64,000 bases of DNA, taken from the NCBI RefSeq assembly GCF_009687845.1, contig NZ_BLAD01000035.1, positions 148,708 to 212,707 on the forward strand. Direction: 5' to 3'. This document shows positions 26,443-34,581 of this stretch, piece by piece. Origin of the DNA: Acrocarpospora corrugata (lineage in GTDB: Bacteria > Actinomycetota > Actinomycetes > Streptosporangiales > Streptosporangiaceae). The position numbers and the translations under genes were made by a program. The notes under the pieces were generated by a model. It worked only from the letters and a program-made list of their open reading frames with translations, ran no database searches and had not been told where the DNA came from. The first letter of the stretch is position 1, and each line of letters opens with the position of its first letter.

Positions 26443-26616
26443 ATGTCGCGACTGAAGAAGCAGCTATCAGCGCTCGTGGTGGGGTTGGTCGCCGCCACGG
26501 CTCTGAGCGCCACCGTTGCCGCGCCGGCCCAGGCGATGCCGAGAGAAGTCGGCGTCTTTGAATGGTGCTACATCTGGGAGACGGGCTACCTCGGCCAGTG
26601 CCTCCGCTGGCTGTAG
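26443..26616 (+). CDS. Small secreted peptide precursor with two cysteines (57 residues)
   Basis: A 57-residue precursor. It begins with SRLKKQ, then a hydrophobic stretch LSALVVGLVAATALSATV and the site APAQA, a good Sec signal peptidase site after Ala31. The predicted mature peptide is 26 residues with Cys42 and Cys53 and five aromatic residues (Phe, two Trp, two Tyr). A perfect GGAGG lies 7 bases upstream of ATG 26443. No modifying enzyme or transporter gene is adjacent. A disulfide-bonded secreted peptide is plausible; I know no family. An alternative is that a frameshift truncates a longer protein, because the next frame stays open to 26764. Confidence 0.65.
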   Translation: MSRLKKQLSALVVGLVAATALSATVAAPAQAMPREVGVFEWCYIWETGYLGQCLRWL

Positions 26617-26725
26617 GACCCGCGACGTCGCCGGGCAGATTGGCACCAAGCCCGGCATCGGGTCTGACTTCTGCAAGGGGAAGATAGGCGCCTCTGCCAT
26701 AGCCTGGCCAGACATGACGACGCGT

Positions 26726-26753
26726 CCCGTCCCCTCCAGCGTGAGGGGACGGG
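26726..26753. terminator. Hairpin terminator after the small peptide gene
   Basis: Arms CCCGTCCCCTC and GAGGGGACGGG (11 bp, perfect) flank the 6-base loop CAGCGT, 109 bases after the peptide stop. Confidence 0.62.
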
Positions 26754-26888
26754 CGACCCCATGAGACTCGCCCTGCAGCCGACAGGAGAAGTCCGCCTGA
26801 GGGGCTCCCCGTTTGGCTCCCCACGGCCTTCGAAGATCGAAAAAGGGTCCCGGAGGAGCTCCGGAACCCTGGTTGACCTGCTGGAATA

Positions 26889-26963
26889 TGGTGGACGATA
26901 CAGGGATTGAACCTGTGACCTCTTCCGTGTCAGGGAAGCGCTCTCCCGCTGAGCTAATCGTCC
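26889..26963 (-). tRNA. tRNA-Val (anticodon GAC), CCA encoded
   Basis: On the minus strand the gene starts GGACGATTAGCTCAGCGGG and ends ATCGTCC-A-CCA. The acceptor stem GGACGAT pairs with ATCGTCC. The anticodon stem CTTCC/GGAAG encloses the loop CTGACAC with anticodon GAC, which reads GUC/GUU valine codons. The T arm GTCACAGGTTCAATCCCTGT is normal. The 3' CCA is in the DNA. It lies 10 bases downstream of the tRNA-Gly gene and is probably cotranscribed. Confidence 0.95.
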
Positions 26964-26973
26964 GGGAACTGCG

Positions 26974-27045
26974 AGCGGAAGACGGGATTCGAACCCGCGA
27001 CCCTCACCTTGGCAAGGTGATGCTCTACCACTGAGCCACTTCCGC
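26974..27045 (-). tRNA. tRNA-Gly (anticodon GCC)
   Basis: The minus-strand gene starts GCGGAAGTGGCTCAGTGGT; the acceptor stem GCGGAAG pairs with CTTCCGC. The anticodon stem CACCT/AGGTG encloses TTGCCAA with anticodon GCC. The T arm has GGGTTCGAATCCC. The 3' CCA is not encoded. First gene of the tRNA-Gly/tRNA-Val pair. Confidence 0.95.
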
Positions 27046-27136
27046 GTGATCTAGCCGGAACGAGCCCGGCCTCACGGAGAGAACACTAGCGAATCCTGGC
27101 TGACTCCCCAAATCAATAGTCGTGTAAGGAGCTACC

Positions 27137-28711
27137 ATGCTTGACGATGGTTACCTCCGGAGGGTGAAAGTGGACGGGTTCGTTGCGGTTGGGCCTGAGG
27201 CGTTGGGCTTCGCGGATGTGGTTCGAGTGGCCAGGGATGGGACCGAGGTGCGGCTGACCGAGGTGGCCGTCGCCGAGATGGTCGCGTCGCGGGGGAAGAT
27301 CGAGGAACTGGCCGAGGGGGAGACCCCGGCCTACGGGGTTTCGACGGGGTTCGGGGCACTCGCCACCAGGCACATCGATCCCGCTCTGCGGGCGCAGTTG
27401 CAGCGGAGTCTGGTGCGGTCGCACGCGGCGGGGTCGGGCGCCGAGGTCGAGCGTGAGGTGACCCGGGCGCTGATGCTGCTGCGGCTGCGGACCCTGGCCT
27501 CCGGACATACGGGGATTCGCCCGAAGACGGCGCGCGTGCTGGAGAGCCTGCTCAACGCGGGTATCACGCCGGTTGTCCATGAGTACGGCAGCCTGGGGTG
27601 TTCCGGGGACCTCGCCCCCCTCTCCCACGTCGCGTTGACGATCATGGGGGAGGGCGTCGTCCGGGACGCGGACGGGGTGCTCATGGACGCCGCCGAGGCG
27701 TTGAAGCAGGCCGGGATCGAGCCGGTCGAGCTGGCAGCCAAGGAAGGGCTCGCGCTGATCAACGGGACCGACGGGATGCTCGGGATGCTGGTCCTCGCCA
27801 TCGAGGATCTGACCAGGCTGCTGAAGGTCGCGGATATCAGTGCCGCGATGAGCGTGGAAGGGCTGCTTGGGACGGATCGGGTGTTCGGTGCCGATCTGCA
27901 GGCGTTGCGCCCGCATCCGGGGCAGGCGGCCAGCGCGGCCAACCTCCGGCGGTTGCTGGACGGCTCGGGGATCATGGAATCCCATCGGGACGGCACCTGC
28001 ACGCGCGTACAGGACGCCTATTCGCTGCGGTGCGCGCCCCAGGTGGCCGGCGCGGCCCGGGACACGGTCGCGCACGCGGCGATGGTGGCCGGGCGTGAGC
28101 TGGACAGCGCGATCGACAATCCGGTCGTGCTCGCGGACGGGCGGGTGGAGTCCAACGGCAACTTCCACGGCGCTCCGGTGGGGTATGTCCTGGATTTCCT
28201 GGCCATCGCGGTTGCGGATCTGGCGTCGATGTCCGAAAGGCGTACCGACCGGTTCTTGGATGTGGCGCGGAATCATGGGCTTCCCGCGTTTCTGGCGGAT
28301 GACCCGGGGGTGGACTCGGGGCACATGATCGCGCAATACACCCAGGCGGCCATCGTGTCCGAGCTCAAGCGGCTGGCCGTGCCCGCGAGTGTGGACTCGA
28401 TTCCCAGTTCCGCCATGCAGGAAGATCACGTGTCGATGGGCTGGTCGGCCGCGCGGAAGTTGCGGCGGGCGGTTGACGGGCTGAGCCGGGTGCTCGCCGT
28501 CGAGGTGCTGACCGCGGCGCGGGGGATCGAACTGCGGGAGCCGTACCGGCCGGCGGCGGGTACGGGCGCGGCCGTGGCGCTGTTGCGCGAGTCCGTGGCG
28601 GGGCCGGGGCCCGACCGGTTCCTCGCGCCGGAGATCGAGGCGACGGTACGGGTCGTCGCCGACGGATCACTCGTCGCGGCCGTCGAGGCCGTCATCGGGC
28701 CGCTGGCCTGA
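27137..28711 (+). CDS. hutH: Histidine ammonia-lyase
   Basis: Deaminates histidine to urocanate, first step of histidine use. The 524-residue protein has the MIO-forming triad as Cys155-Ser156-Gly157 in GSLGCSGDLAPLSH; Cys instead of Ala in the first position is a known actinobacterial variant. Other active-site features are Tyr66 in AYGVSTGFG, NPVV in the DNPVV segment, and SMQEDHVSMG (His/Gln/Glu region). ATG 27137 has AAGGAG six bases upstream. No hutU/hutI genes are adjacent. The gene shares no operon with the neighbouring pabB. Confidence 0.94.
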   Translation: MLDDGYLRRVKVDGFVAVGPEALGFADVVRVARDGTEVRLTEVAVAEMVASRGKIEELAEGETPAYGVSTGFGALATRHIDPALRAQLQRSLVRSHAAGSGAEVEREVTRALMLLRLRTLASGHTGIRPKTARVLESLLNAGITPVVHEYGSLGCSGDLAPLSHVALTIMGEGVVRDADGVLMDAAEALKQAGIEPVELAAKEGLALINGTDGMLGMLVLAIEDLTRLLKVADISAAMSVEGLLGTDRVFGADLQALRPHPGQAASAANLRRLLDGSGIMESHRDGTCTRVQDAYSLRCAPQVAGAARDTVAHAAMVAGRELDSAIDNPVVLADGRVESNGNFHGAPVGYVLDFLAIAVADLASMSERRTDRFLDVARNHGLPAFLADDPGVDSGHMIAQYTQAAIVSELKRLAVPASVDSIPSSAMQEDHVSMGWSAARKLRRAVDGLSRVLAVEVLTAARGIELREPYRPAAGTGAAVALLRESVAGPGPDRFLAPEIEATVRVVADGSLVAAVEAVIGPLA

Positions 28712-28918
28712 GAGTTCGGTCAGGGCCAGCGCGATCGTCGGACCCACTTCGCGTACCGTGCCCAGCGCGGACAGAACGTCGCACGGATTCGGCCGATGGC
28801 GGCCGGGCCGATCGTGGACATCTCCACCACGAGGGTGCCGGGGCGGAGGGCGGGCAGGGCCGCCGTGAGCCAACCCACGGGTGCGTACGCGCTCGGAAGG
28901 GGCTGGGAGAATGGCGGG

Positions 28919-29911
28919 ATGTACGACGCATTCGCCCATGTTGGCGGCCGGTTGGCCACCGGCCTGCGGGATGTGACCACGGACCTCGCGGCGCTCGACT
29001 CCGAGGGCTGGTGGGCGGTCGTCGTCGGTTTCGAAGGAAAGGTCACCTGCGCGCGCTTCGACCAGGTACGGCAAGCGCCGCTCCCCACCCCCCTCCGTCC
29101 ATGGCGGGGACCTTCTCCAGGCTCGTGGCGTTCGTCCCTCGACCAGAAGGGGTACGAGCGGGCCGTCCAGGGCATCCGTGACGAGATCGAACGCGGCGAG
29201 GTGTACCAGGCCAACCTCTGCCGGATCATGTCCGCCCCCCTTCCCAGCCACCCGGACCCCCTCGCTCTCGCCGTCCTGCTGGCGGAGGGCAACCCCGCTC
29301 CGTACCAGGCCGTGATCAGCGTCCCCGGGCTGGCCGTGATCTCCGCCTCCCCAGAGCTCTATCTCGGTAAAAATGGCGACATGGTTGAGTCACGTCCGAT
29401 CAAAGGAACCGGTGCGACCCCGGACGACCTGCTCGAAAAGGACTACGCCGAGAATGTGATGATCGTCGACTTGGTCCGTAACGACCTGGGCCGGGTGGCC
29501 GAAGTCGGATCCGTGACCGTTCCCGCGCTTTGCGAGGTCGAGGAGCATCCGGGGCTCGTGCATCTCGTCTCGACCGTCCGGGCCAGGACCACCGCGGGCT
29601 GGCCGGAGCTGTTCGCCGCGACCTTTCCGCCCGGTTCTGTCACCGGGGCTCCCAAATCCTCGGCCCTCCGCATCATCAATCGGCTCGAACCAGAGCCGCG
29701 CGGGCCGTACTGTGGGGCGGTGGGCTGGGTGGACGCCGATCGGCGCGAGGCCGCGCTGGCGGTCGGCATCCGCACCTTCTGGATCTCCGGAGAAGAGATC
29801 CACTTCGGCACCGGAGCGGGCATAACCTGGGGCTCCGATCCCCGGCTGGAGTGGCGGGAGACCGAACTGAAGGCCGAACGGCTCATCGGTCTGGCGTCCT
29901 ATGGAGGTTAG
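28919..29911 (+). CDS. pabB: Aminodeoxychorismate synthase component I (chorismate-binding)
   Basis: Makes 4-amino-4-deoxychorismate from chorismate and ammonia for folate synthesis. The ~330-residue protein contains the TrpE/PabB catalytic domain: YERAVQGIRDEIERGEVYQANLCR, the motif PIKGTG, the metal-site stretch ENVMIVDLVRNDLGRV, and GSVTGAPK. The N-terminal part is short, as in stand-alone actinomycete PabB proteins. ATG 28919 (GGGAGA upstream) is preferred over ATG 28796, whose extra 41 residues look non-homologous. The pabC gene follows after 3 bases. No glutaminase (pabA) is here, so it must be encoded elsewhere. Confidence 0.9.
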   Translation: MYDAFAHVGGRLATGLRDVTTDLAALDSEGWWAVVVGFEGKVTCARFDQVRQAPLPTPLRPWRGPSPGSWRSSLDQKGYERAVQGIRDEIERGEVYQANLCRIMSAPLPSHPDPLALAVLLAEGNPAPYQAVISVPGLAVISASPELYLGKNGDMVESRPIKGTGATPDDLLEKDYAENVMIVDLVRNDLGRVAEVGSVTVPALCEVEEHPGLVHLVSTVRARTTAGWPELFAATFPPGSVTGAPKSSALRIINRLEPEPRGPYCGAVGWVDADRREAALAVGIRTFWISGEEIHFGTGAGITWGSDPRLEWRETELKAERLIGLASYGG

Positions 29912-29914
29912 GTA

Positions 29915-30745
29915 ATGAGTGTCCCCATCTGGGTCAACGGTGACCTGCTGGCACCGGAGCAGGCGGTCGTCTCCGTTTTCGACCACGGACTGATGGTCGG
30001 CGACGGCGTATTCGAGACGATCAAGTGCATGAACGGGCAGTCGTTCGCGCTCACCCGCCACCTCGACCGGCTGGCCCTGTCCGCGAAGCGGGTCGATCTC
30101 CCCGAACCCGACCTCGCCGCCATCGCCGACGGGGTCCGGCAGTGCCTGGAAGCCGCCCCGCAGTGGGCGCTCGGCCGCATTCGCGTCACTTACACCAGCG
30201 GTCCTGGCCCGCTCGGCTCCGACCGGGGCGGCGACGGCACCAACACGATCATCATCGTAGGCGAGCAGAAGCCGTTCCCGGCCGCCGCCGAGGTCGTCGT
30301 CGTCCCCTGGCCGCGGAACGAGCGCGGCGCCCTGTCCGGCGTCAAATCCACCTCCTACGGCGACAACGCCAAGGCCCTCGCCTACGCGAAGGAGCGCGGC
30401 GGCGGCGAGGCCATCTTCGAGAACCTGGCCGGAAACCTGTGCGAGGGCACCGGCAGCAACATCTTCCTGGTGATCGGCGGGCGGCTGATCACGCCGACCC
30501 TCGCGTCCGGCTGCCTGGCCGGAGTGACCCGGGCACTCACCCTCGAATGGTGCGGCGGCGTCGAAGAGGACATCTCCCTCTCCGCGCTGTACGACGCCGA
30601 GGAGGCCTTCCTCACCTCGACCACCCGCGACGTCCAGCCCATCGGCTGGGTCGACGGCAAGGCGCTGCCGCAGGCGCCGGGCCCGATCACGCTGGCCGCC
30701 ATGCAGGCCTTCGCCGCGCGTTCGGCGGACGATCTCGACCCGTGA
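29915..30745 (+). CDS. pabC: Aminodeoxychorismate lyase (class IV PLP enzyme)
   Basis: Cleaves aminodeoxychorismate to 4-aminobenzoate and pyruvate. A 276-residue fold-type IV PLP enzyme: VFDHGLMVGDGVFETIK at the start, the PLP Lys in GVKSTSYGDNAKAL, the Glu in LCEGTGSNIFLV and the C-terminal EEAFLTSTTRDVQPI. GGAGG precedes ATG 29915. The order pabB-pabC and spacing show an operon for p-aminobenzoate. A branched-chain aminotransferase is the alternative in this fold, but the pabB partner decides. Confidence 0.9.
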   Translation: MSVPIWVNGDLLAPEQAVVSVFDHGLMVGDGVFETIKCMNGQSFALTRHLDRLALSAKRVDLPEPDLAAIADGVRQCLEAAPQWALGRIRVTYTSGPGPLGSDRGGDGTNTIIIVGEQKPFPAAAEVVVVPWPRNERGALSGVKSTSYGDNAKALAYAKERGGGEAIFENLAGNLCEGTGSNIFLVIGGRLITPTLASGCLAGVTRALTLEWCGGVEEDISLSALYDAEEAFLTSTTRDVQPIGWVDGKALPQAPGPITLAAMQAFAARSADDLDP

Positions 30746-31347
30746 GAGCGGCCGTCGCCCTCGCCGCCGTGCTCCTCGCCGCCTGTTCGGCGACCACGCC
30801 GGAAACGCCGCTGATCGCCGGTTCCGGCGCGCCGGTGGTGGTGCCGAGCGGGCCCGGCGGCGAGGGCCGTACGGCGTCGCCGGGGGAGCGGGTCGGGACG
30901 AACGAGTCACAGACGACCGGCGCGGATGTCCGGTTCGCCGAAATGATGATCCCGCATCACCGCCAGGCCCTGGAGATGGCCGGGCTGGTCCCCGACCGTA
31001 CCGCCGACGCCAGGATCACCGCGCTGGCCCGCCGCGTCGAGGCGGCCCAGCGCCCGGAGATCGCGGTGCTGACCTCGTGGCTCACCGCGCTGGGCCGCGC
31101 GGCCGCGCACGATCATCCGGATGGGTACGGCATGGCCACCCTGCCGGAGATGAACACCCTCAGAACGTCCAGGGACGCCGCCTTCGACCGGCTTTTCCTC
31201 ACCCTGATGATCAAGCATCACGAGGGCGCCCTGACCATGGCGGCCGAGGAACTCCGCGACGGCCACGACCGCCTGATGCGCATCCTGGCCACGGACGTCG
31301 CCCGCGGCCAGCGCATCGAGATCGCCAGAATGCGCGATCTGCTCTAA
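30742..31347 (+). CDS. DUF305 lipoprotein
   Basis: A 201-residue secreted lipoprotein. The signal is RAAVALAAVLLAACSA with the lipobox LAAC (Cys15). The DUF305 domain has MMIPHHRQALEMA and a second MIKHHEGALTMAAEEL motif, the two His-rich pairs of the ferritin-like family. Such proteins are thought to bind copper or other metals at the cell surface. It starts at GTG 30742 in a GTGA overlap with pabC. It converges with the LVIVD-repeat gene (4-base overlap), a neighbour often seen beside DUF305 genes in actinomycetes. Confidence 0.9.
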   Translation: MRAAVALAAVLLAACSATTPETPLIAGSGAPVVVPSGPGGEGRTASPGERVGTNESQTTGADVRFAEMMIPHHRQALEMAGLVPDRTADARITALARRVEAAQRPEIAVLTSWLTALGRAAAHDHPDGYGMATLPEMNTLRTSRDAAFDRLFLTLMIKHHEGALTMAAEELRDGHDRLMRILATDVARGQRIEIARMRDLL

Positions 31348-32753
31348 TACGACCGCTGGCTCTGCGCGTTGAGTTCGGTCATCTTCACGGCTTTGGCCGG
31401 ATCGGTCAGCGGATCGGTGATCTCCAGCACGTCCAGGCCCTTGGTGATGTCACTGGAGTAGATGTAACCGTTGTAGTAGTACGCCGACCATGACCCACCG
31501 AGCGGCTTCCCATCGGGTAGCGGCCCGCGCTCGAAGTATCCGATCTCGCGAGGCTTGTCCGAGTCGGTGAAGTCCCAGATCGAGACCCCGCCCTGGTACC
31601 AGCCCTGCACCATGACATCCTTGCCCGGCACCGGGATCAACGACCCGTTGTGCGCCACGCAGTTCTCGTTGGCGGTCTGCGCCCGCGGAATCTTGAAATA
31701 TCCGTGCTTTTCGAGCTTCCGGCCGTCGACGATGTCGTAGATCGCGTTCGCGCCCTGCTTCGAATCCACGTTCTTGTCGCAGGTCGGAGCCATGCCCCCG
31801 CCCAGCTCGTCACCGAAGACGACCTTGGTGCCCTCGTTGTTGAACGTCGCCGAATGCCAGATCGCGAAGTTGTCGTCCCGGACGACCTGCAGCGTCTTCG
31901 GCAGTAGCGGGTCGCTGATGTCCAGCAGGAAGCCGTCCCCGAAGCACGCCGCCGCCGCCAGTTTCCGCTCCGGATAGACCGTGATGTCGTGACATCCGGC
32001 TGGAGTGTGCTCGGAATCCGCTTTTGCGCCCGGCCGTTCCTGGAAGACATCCGGCTTCGCGGCGACCCGGGCGGCCTTGGGGTTCTGCACCGGAACGTCG
32101 ACGATGGTCAGGTTCTGATGCGGTGGCGGGCAGTTCTCCGGGTCCGGCGCGGAGGTCGGCGACGACACGTACACGTACACCGACGTCTCACCAGGAATCA
32201 CCGTATGGGTGTGCGACCCGCAGTCGGTCCGTACCGAGGTCACGTATTCCGGCTTGGCCTTGTCGGAGATGTCGAAAACGCGGATCCCCTCCCAGGCCGT
32301 CGGCGAACGCGGATCCGTCGCCTGCCCCTGGCAGGTGTCGTCACTCCGGGCCGAATCCACCGAAAGGAAGAGGAGGTCCCCGACTACCGAAATATCGTTC
32401 TGCCCGCCCAGGCAGACGGTCCGCGACAGCACCTTGGGCTTGGCCGGATCAGCGATATCGAAAACCGTAAAGCCCTCATAGTTCCCGACATATGCGTACG
32501 TGCCCTGGAACGCGAGATCCGTCCCCCATGCCTGCGGCCCGTCGAACGGAGCCTCCAGGGGCACGTTGGCGATCAGCTTGACGTTGTCGCTGTGCTTGAT
32601 GTCGTCGACCGCGGGCGCGTCGCCCGTTTCGGGGGGAATCGTGTCGGCGGTGGCGATCGGGGGCTTCGGCGGCGGATCCTCCGACGCCTGCGTCGCGCAC
32701 GCCGTCAGCAGTAACGCCGCCACGAGCAGAGTTCCGCCCATGCCACGACCCAT
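31344..32753 (-). CDS. LVIVD-repeat lipoprotein
   Basis: A 469-residue secreted lipoprotein. The signal peptide ends in the lipobox LLTAC (Cys near 19). The body contains LVIVD-type beta-propeller repeats such as AYVGNYEGFTVFDIADPAKPKVL, IRVFDISDKAKPEYV, LLDISDPLLPKTL and IWDFTDSDKPREIGYF. Family members are cell-surface or exported proteins of unknown function. It is convergent with and overlaps the DUF305 gene. Confidence 0.88.
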   Translation of the reverse strand: MGRGMGGTLLVAALLLTACATQASEDPPPKPPIATADTIPPETGDAPAVDDIKHSDNVKLIANVPLEAPFDGPQAWGTDLAFQGTYAYVGNYEGFTVFDIADPAKPKVLSRTVCLGGQNDISVVGDLLFLSVDSARSDDTCQGQATDPRSPTAWEGIRVFDISDKAKPEYVTSVRTDCGSHTHTVIPGETSVYVYVSSPTSAPDPENCPPPHQNLTIVDVPVQNPKAARVAAKPDVFQERPGAKADSEHTPAGCHDITVYPERKLAAAACFGDGFLLDISDPLLPKTLQVVRDDNFAIWHSATFNNEGTKVVFGDELGGGMAPTCDKNVDSKQGANAIYDIVDGRKLEKHGYFKIPRAQTANENCVAHNGSLIPVPGKDVMVQGWYQGGVSIWDFTDSDKPREIGYFERGPLPDGKPLGGSWSAYYYNGYIYSSDITKGLDVLEITDPLTDPAKAVKMTELNAQSQRSY

Positions 32754-32825
32754 GTTGGTGCCCCCTATCTCCAGACAGGACGCTATGTCAGCAAAGCAGG
32801 GGTCGTGTCGGGAATAGGTAACAGT

Positions 32826-33242
32826 TCAGGAGCTCCACAGCATGTTGGTCAACTCTTCGTCCAGGTCCATGAAGTCGACTTCACGCCCGGCGGGCACCAA
32901 CTCGTACGTACGGTGAAGGAACTCGGTCAAAGGCGCCAGCGGCACCTCGAACAGGGCCTGCCCGAACGGCGAGGTCAGGCTGATGTTGAGCGTGCGCTCC
33001 CCATCCGACCGCGCCGGCCAGACCTGGACATCCCCATCACCCACCCGCCGCACGATGCCGACGGTCAGCAACTCACGGGCGAAGATCCACTCGACCGGCT
33101 CGTCGTTCCCCACGTGAAAGGCCATGCGTATGGCGTACGGATCCTCGGCGGTGTAGCTGAGACCGGCGAGCAGGGGGACGGTAGTACGGTCAGGGACCAC
33201 AAGCCGAAGGCCCAGCTCGGCAGAGACGGTGGTGCTGTGCAT
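32826..33242 (-). CDS. ssgB: SsgA-family sporulation/cell division regulator, SsgB-like
   Basis: A 138-residue SsgA-like protein. It closely follows SsgB: an N-terminal TTVSAELGLRLVV, then AGLSYTAEDPYAIRMAFHVG, VEWIFARELL, GDVQVWPARS and a C-terminal FDLD-like DLDEELTNML. SsgB recruits FtsZ to division sites during sporulation septation in Streptomyces. ATG 33242 gives the family length of about 137; an extension to GTG 33290 adds 16 residues. It is downstream-facing from a long intergenic region that should contain its developmental promoter. Confidence 0.9.
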   Translation of the reverse strand: MHSTTVSAELGLRLVVPDRTTVPLLAGLSYTAEDPYAIRMAFHVGNDEPVEWIFARELLTVGIVRRVGDGDVQVWPARSDGERTLNISLTSPFGQALFEVPLAPLTEFLHRTYELVPAGREVDFMDLDEELTNMLWSS

Positions 33243-33742
33243 CGTCAGCCAAACCTTTTCGTCGTCGGGTCCCCTCAACGGGGCTTTCACTGCTCACACG
33301 GACTACGTCCCGAGCTATGACGCGGAACGAAGGAACCTGTAGGAAAGATTCCGCTCTCAGGCCCTTCTGTAACGCAGTTCACAGCTAGACATTTAGGCAA
33401 CTACCTGCACAAACGCTCACCAACAGGTGCATGTTTGCAAGGGTTTTGCGTGTCCGGGGGACGGGTGTATCAGTCTCAGGTGGTGCGTATTGGTCGAGTG
33501 TGGGGCATCACGATGCTATGACAACACACCGCCACGCCGCCGCACTCCAGAGAACCTTTCGGTGACGATGCGCCCCAACTAGTGGTGTGCTGCCCCTCAC
33601 ACCGCCAGAACCGGCCACATTCCACCGCTCCGCGACGATCCCCTCACCCACAGCCATCCCTCTACCCATCCCACAGCCTTCGCCACCACCCACCGAAGTG
33701 CGGTATGGTTTTCCACGTCGGACCAACGGTTCCGACCATCCC
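33243..33742. other. Long intergenic region upstream of ssgB
   Basis: Five hundred bases without a supported gene. Third-position composition gives no coding signal on either strand; the antisense ORF at 33508-33726 has no family match. The region 33330-33470 is less GC-rich and probably carries the ssgB promoter; the promoter of the tRNA-Val gene lies near its right end. No clear operator or riboswitch is visible. Confidence 0.5.
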
Positions 33743-33814
33743 GGGCGATTAGCTCAGCGGGAGAGCGCTTCGTTCACACCGAAGAGGTCACTGGTTCGAT
33801 CCCAGTATCGCCCA
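33743..33814 (+). tRNA. tRNA-Val (anticodon CAC)
   Basis: The gene starts GGGCGATTAGCTCAGCGGG and ends ATCGCCC-A. The acceptor stem GGGCGAT pairs with ATCGCCC. The anticodon stem CTTCG/CGAAG encloses TTCACAC with anticodon CAC, reading GUG. The T arm has TGGTTCGATCCCA. The 3' CCA is not encoded. It complements the tRNA-Val(GAC) at 26.9 kb. Confidence 0.95.
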
Positions 33815-33825
33815 CACGCAGGTCA

Positions 33826-33855
33826 GAGGTCGTTTCCCACGCTGGGAGCGGCCTC
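33826..33855 (+). terminator. Hairpin terminator after tRNA-Val
   Basis: An imperfect stem (GAGGTCGTTTCCCA against TGGGAGCGGCCTC) directly after the tRNA is followed by TTTGTGTGT, as in an intrinsic terminator. The bases 33856-34092 hold no other supported feature. Confidence 0.6.
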
Positions 33856-34092
33856 TTTGTGTGTCCAGGATGTCCGATTCTGGGAGCGAAGCAGGAGTGA
33901 TCTTGCTTATCCGGCACGAGCGGCACTTCCGCCCGGATTGATGCGAGAACTTCCGCGTTCTCCCGCCAAGCCACGGCATGGCCTGCCGACACCACCGCCC
34001 TGTCCCCTGCGGCGCTCCAGTTCCGCTTGCCGCATCAGCGCCTGCTGCGTTCGGACGGCCTCACTGAGGGTGATCCATGTTGGTGGTGATCC

Positions 34093-34551
34093 GTGACTGA
34101 CGAAAAGGGCGAGACCATGTTCGAGGTGGCAATGCGCGCGATGGCTGATGGCTCGCTCGACGATGTTCCTGATGACAGGCCCTACGTTCGCGGTGTGATC
34201 GTGCGCTGGCTGCCGGAGTTCGATCTCGTGCTCCGGCGCATAGAGGCCGCTGCCAGCGCTGAAGGTCCTGGCACCTTTGTTTCCCTCGCGTCATACATAA
34301 GGGTCGTCGCAGAGGATCTCTTTCAAGCAATCGAAGACGATGACATTCGCCGAATCGAGATCATATCTTCGTTGCTGCTTGAGTTGCTGAGCTCCAGCAT
34401 CAGCTTTGTGACAGAGGTCGTGGAGGAGGGTGTCCTGGAAGGACTTGCCCACTATTACTCTGACATTTCGGATATGCTCCCGCTCGGTCTCCGTAGGGAA
34501 GTGGAGAGCCGCCTGGTGCGGTTTGGCGGACCCGAACCGCGCGTGTCGTAG
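34093..34551 (+). CDS. Hypothetical acidic protein, possible immunity-type (lower GC)
   Basis: A 152-residue acidic, mainly helical protein without signal peptide or membrane helix. Segments such as LPEFDLVLRRIEAAA, IRVVAEDLFQAIEDDDIRRIEIISSLL and FVTEVVEEGVLEGLAHY resemble small DUF7674-like proteins that are often immunity factors, but I cannot confirm the match. Codon use is visibly less GC-rich than in its neighbours, with many A/T-ending codons between 34290 and 34480, a sign of transfer. It follows the tRNA-Val(CAC) gene, a common place for inserted DNA, but no toxin gene is adjacent. GTG 34093 is the assumed start. Confidence 0.68.
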   Translation: MTDEKGETMFEVAMRAMADGSLDDVPDDRPYVRGVIVRWLPEFDLVLRRIEAAASAEGPGTFVSLASYIRVVAEDLFQAIEDDDIRRIEIISSLLLELLSSSISFVTEVVEEGVLEGLAHYYSDISDMLPLGLRREVESRLVRFGGPEPRVS

Positions 34552-34581
34552 GGCTGATGGAGTCGCGCGGTAGGTGGTGCG

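Noticed and set aside
26516-26764. Open frame continuing past the small peptide stop
   Set aside because: It overlaps the hairpin terminator and has no ribosome site; kept only as a rival reading of the peptide gene.
33508-33726. 72-codon minus-strand ORF upstream of tRNA-Val
   Set aside because: Gly-rich, low-complexity, no homology-like motifs and no ribosome site.
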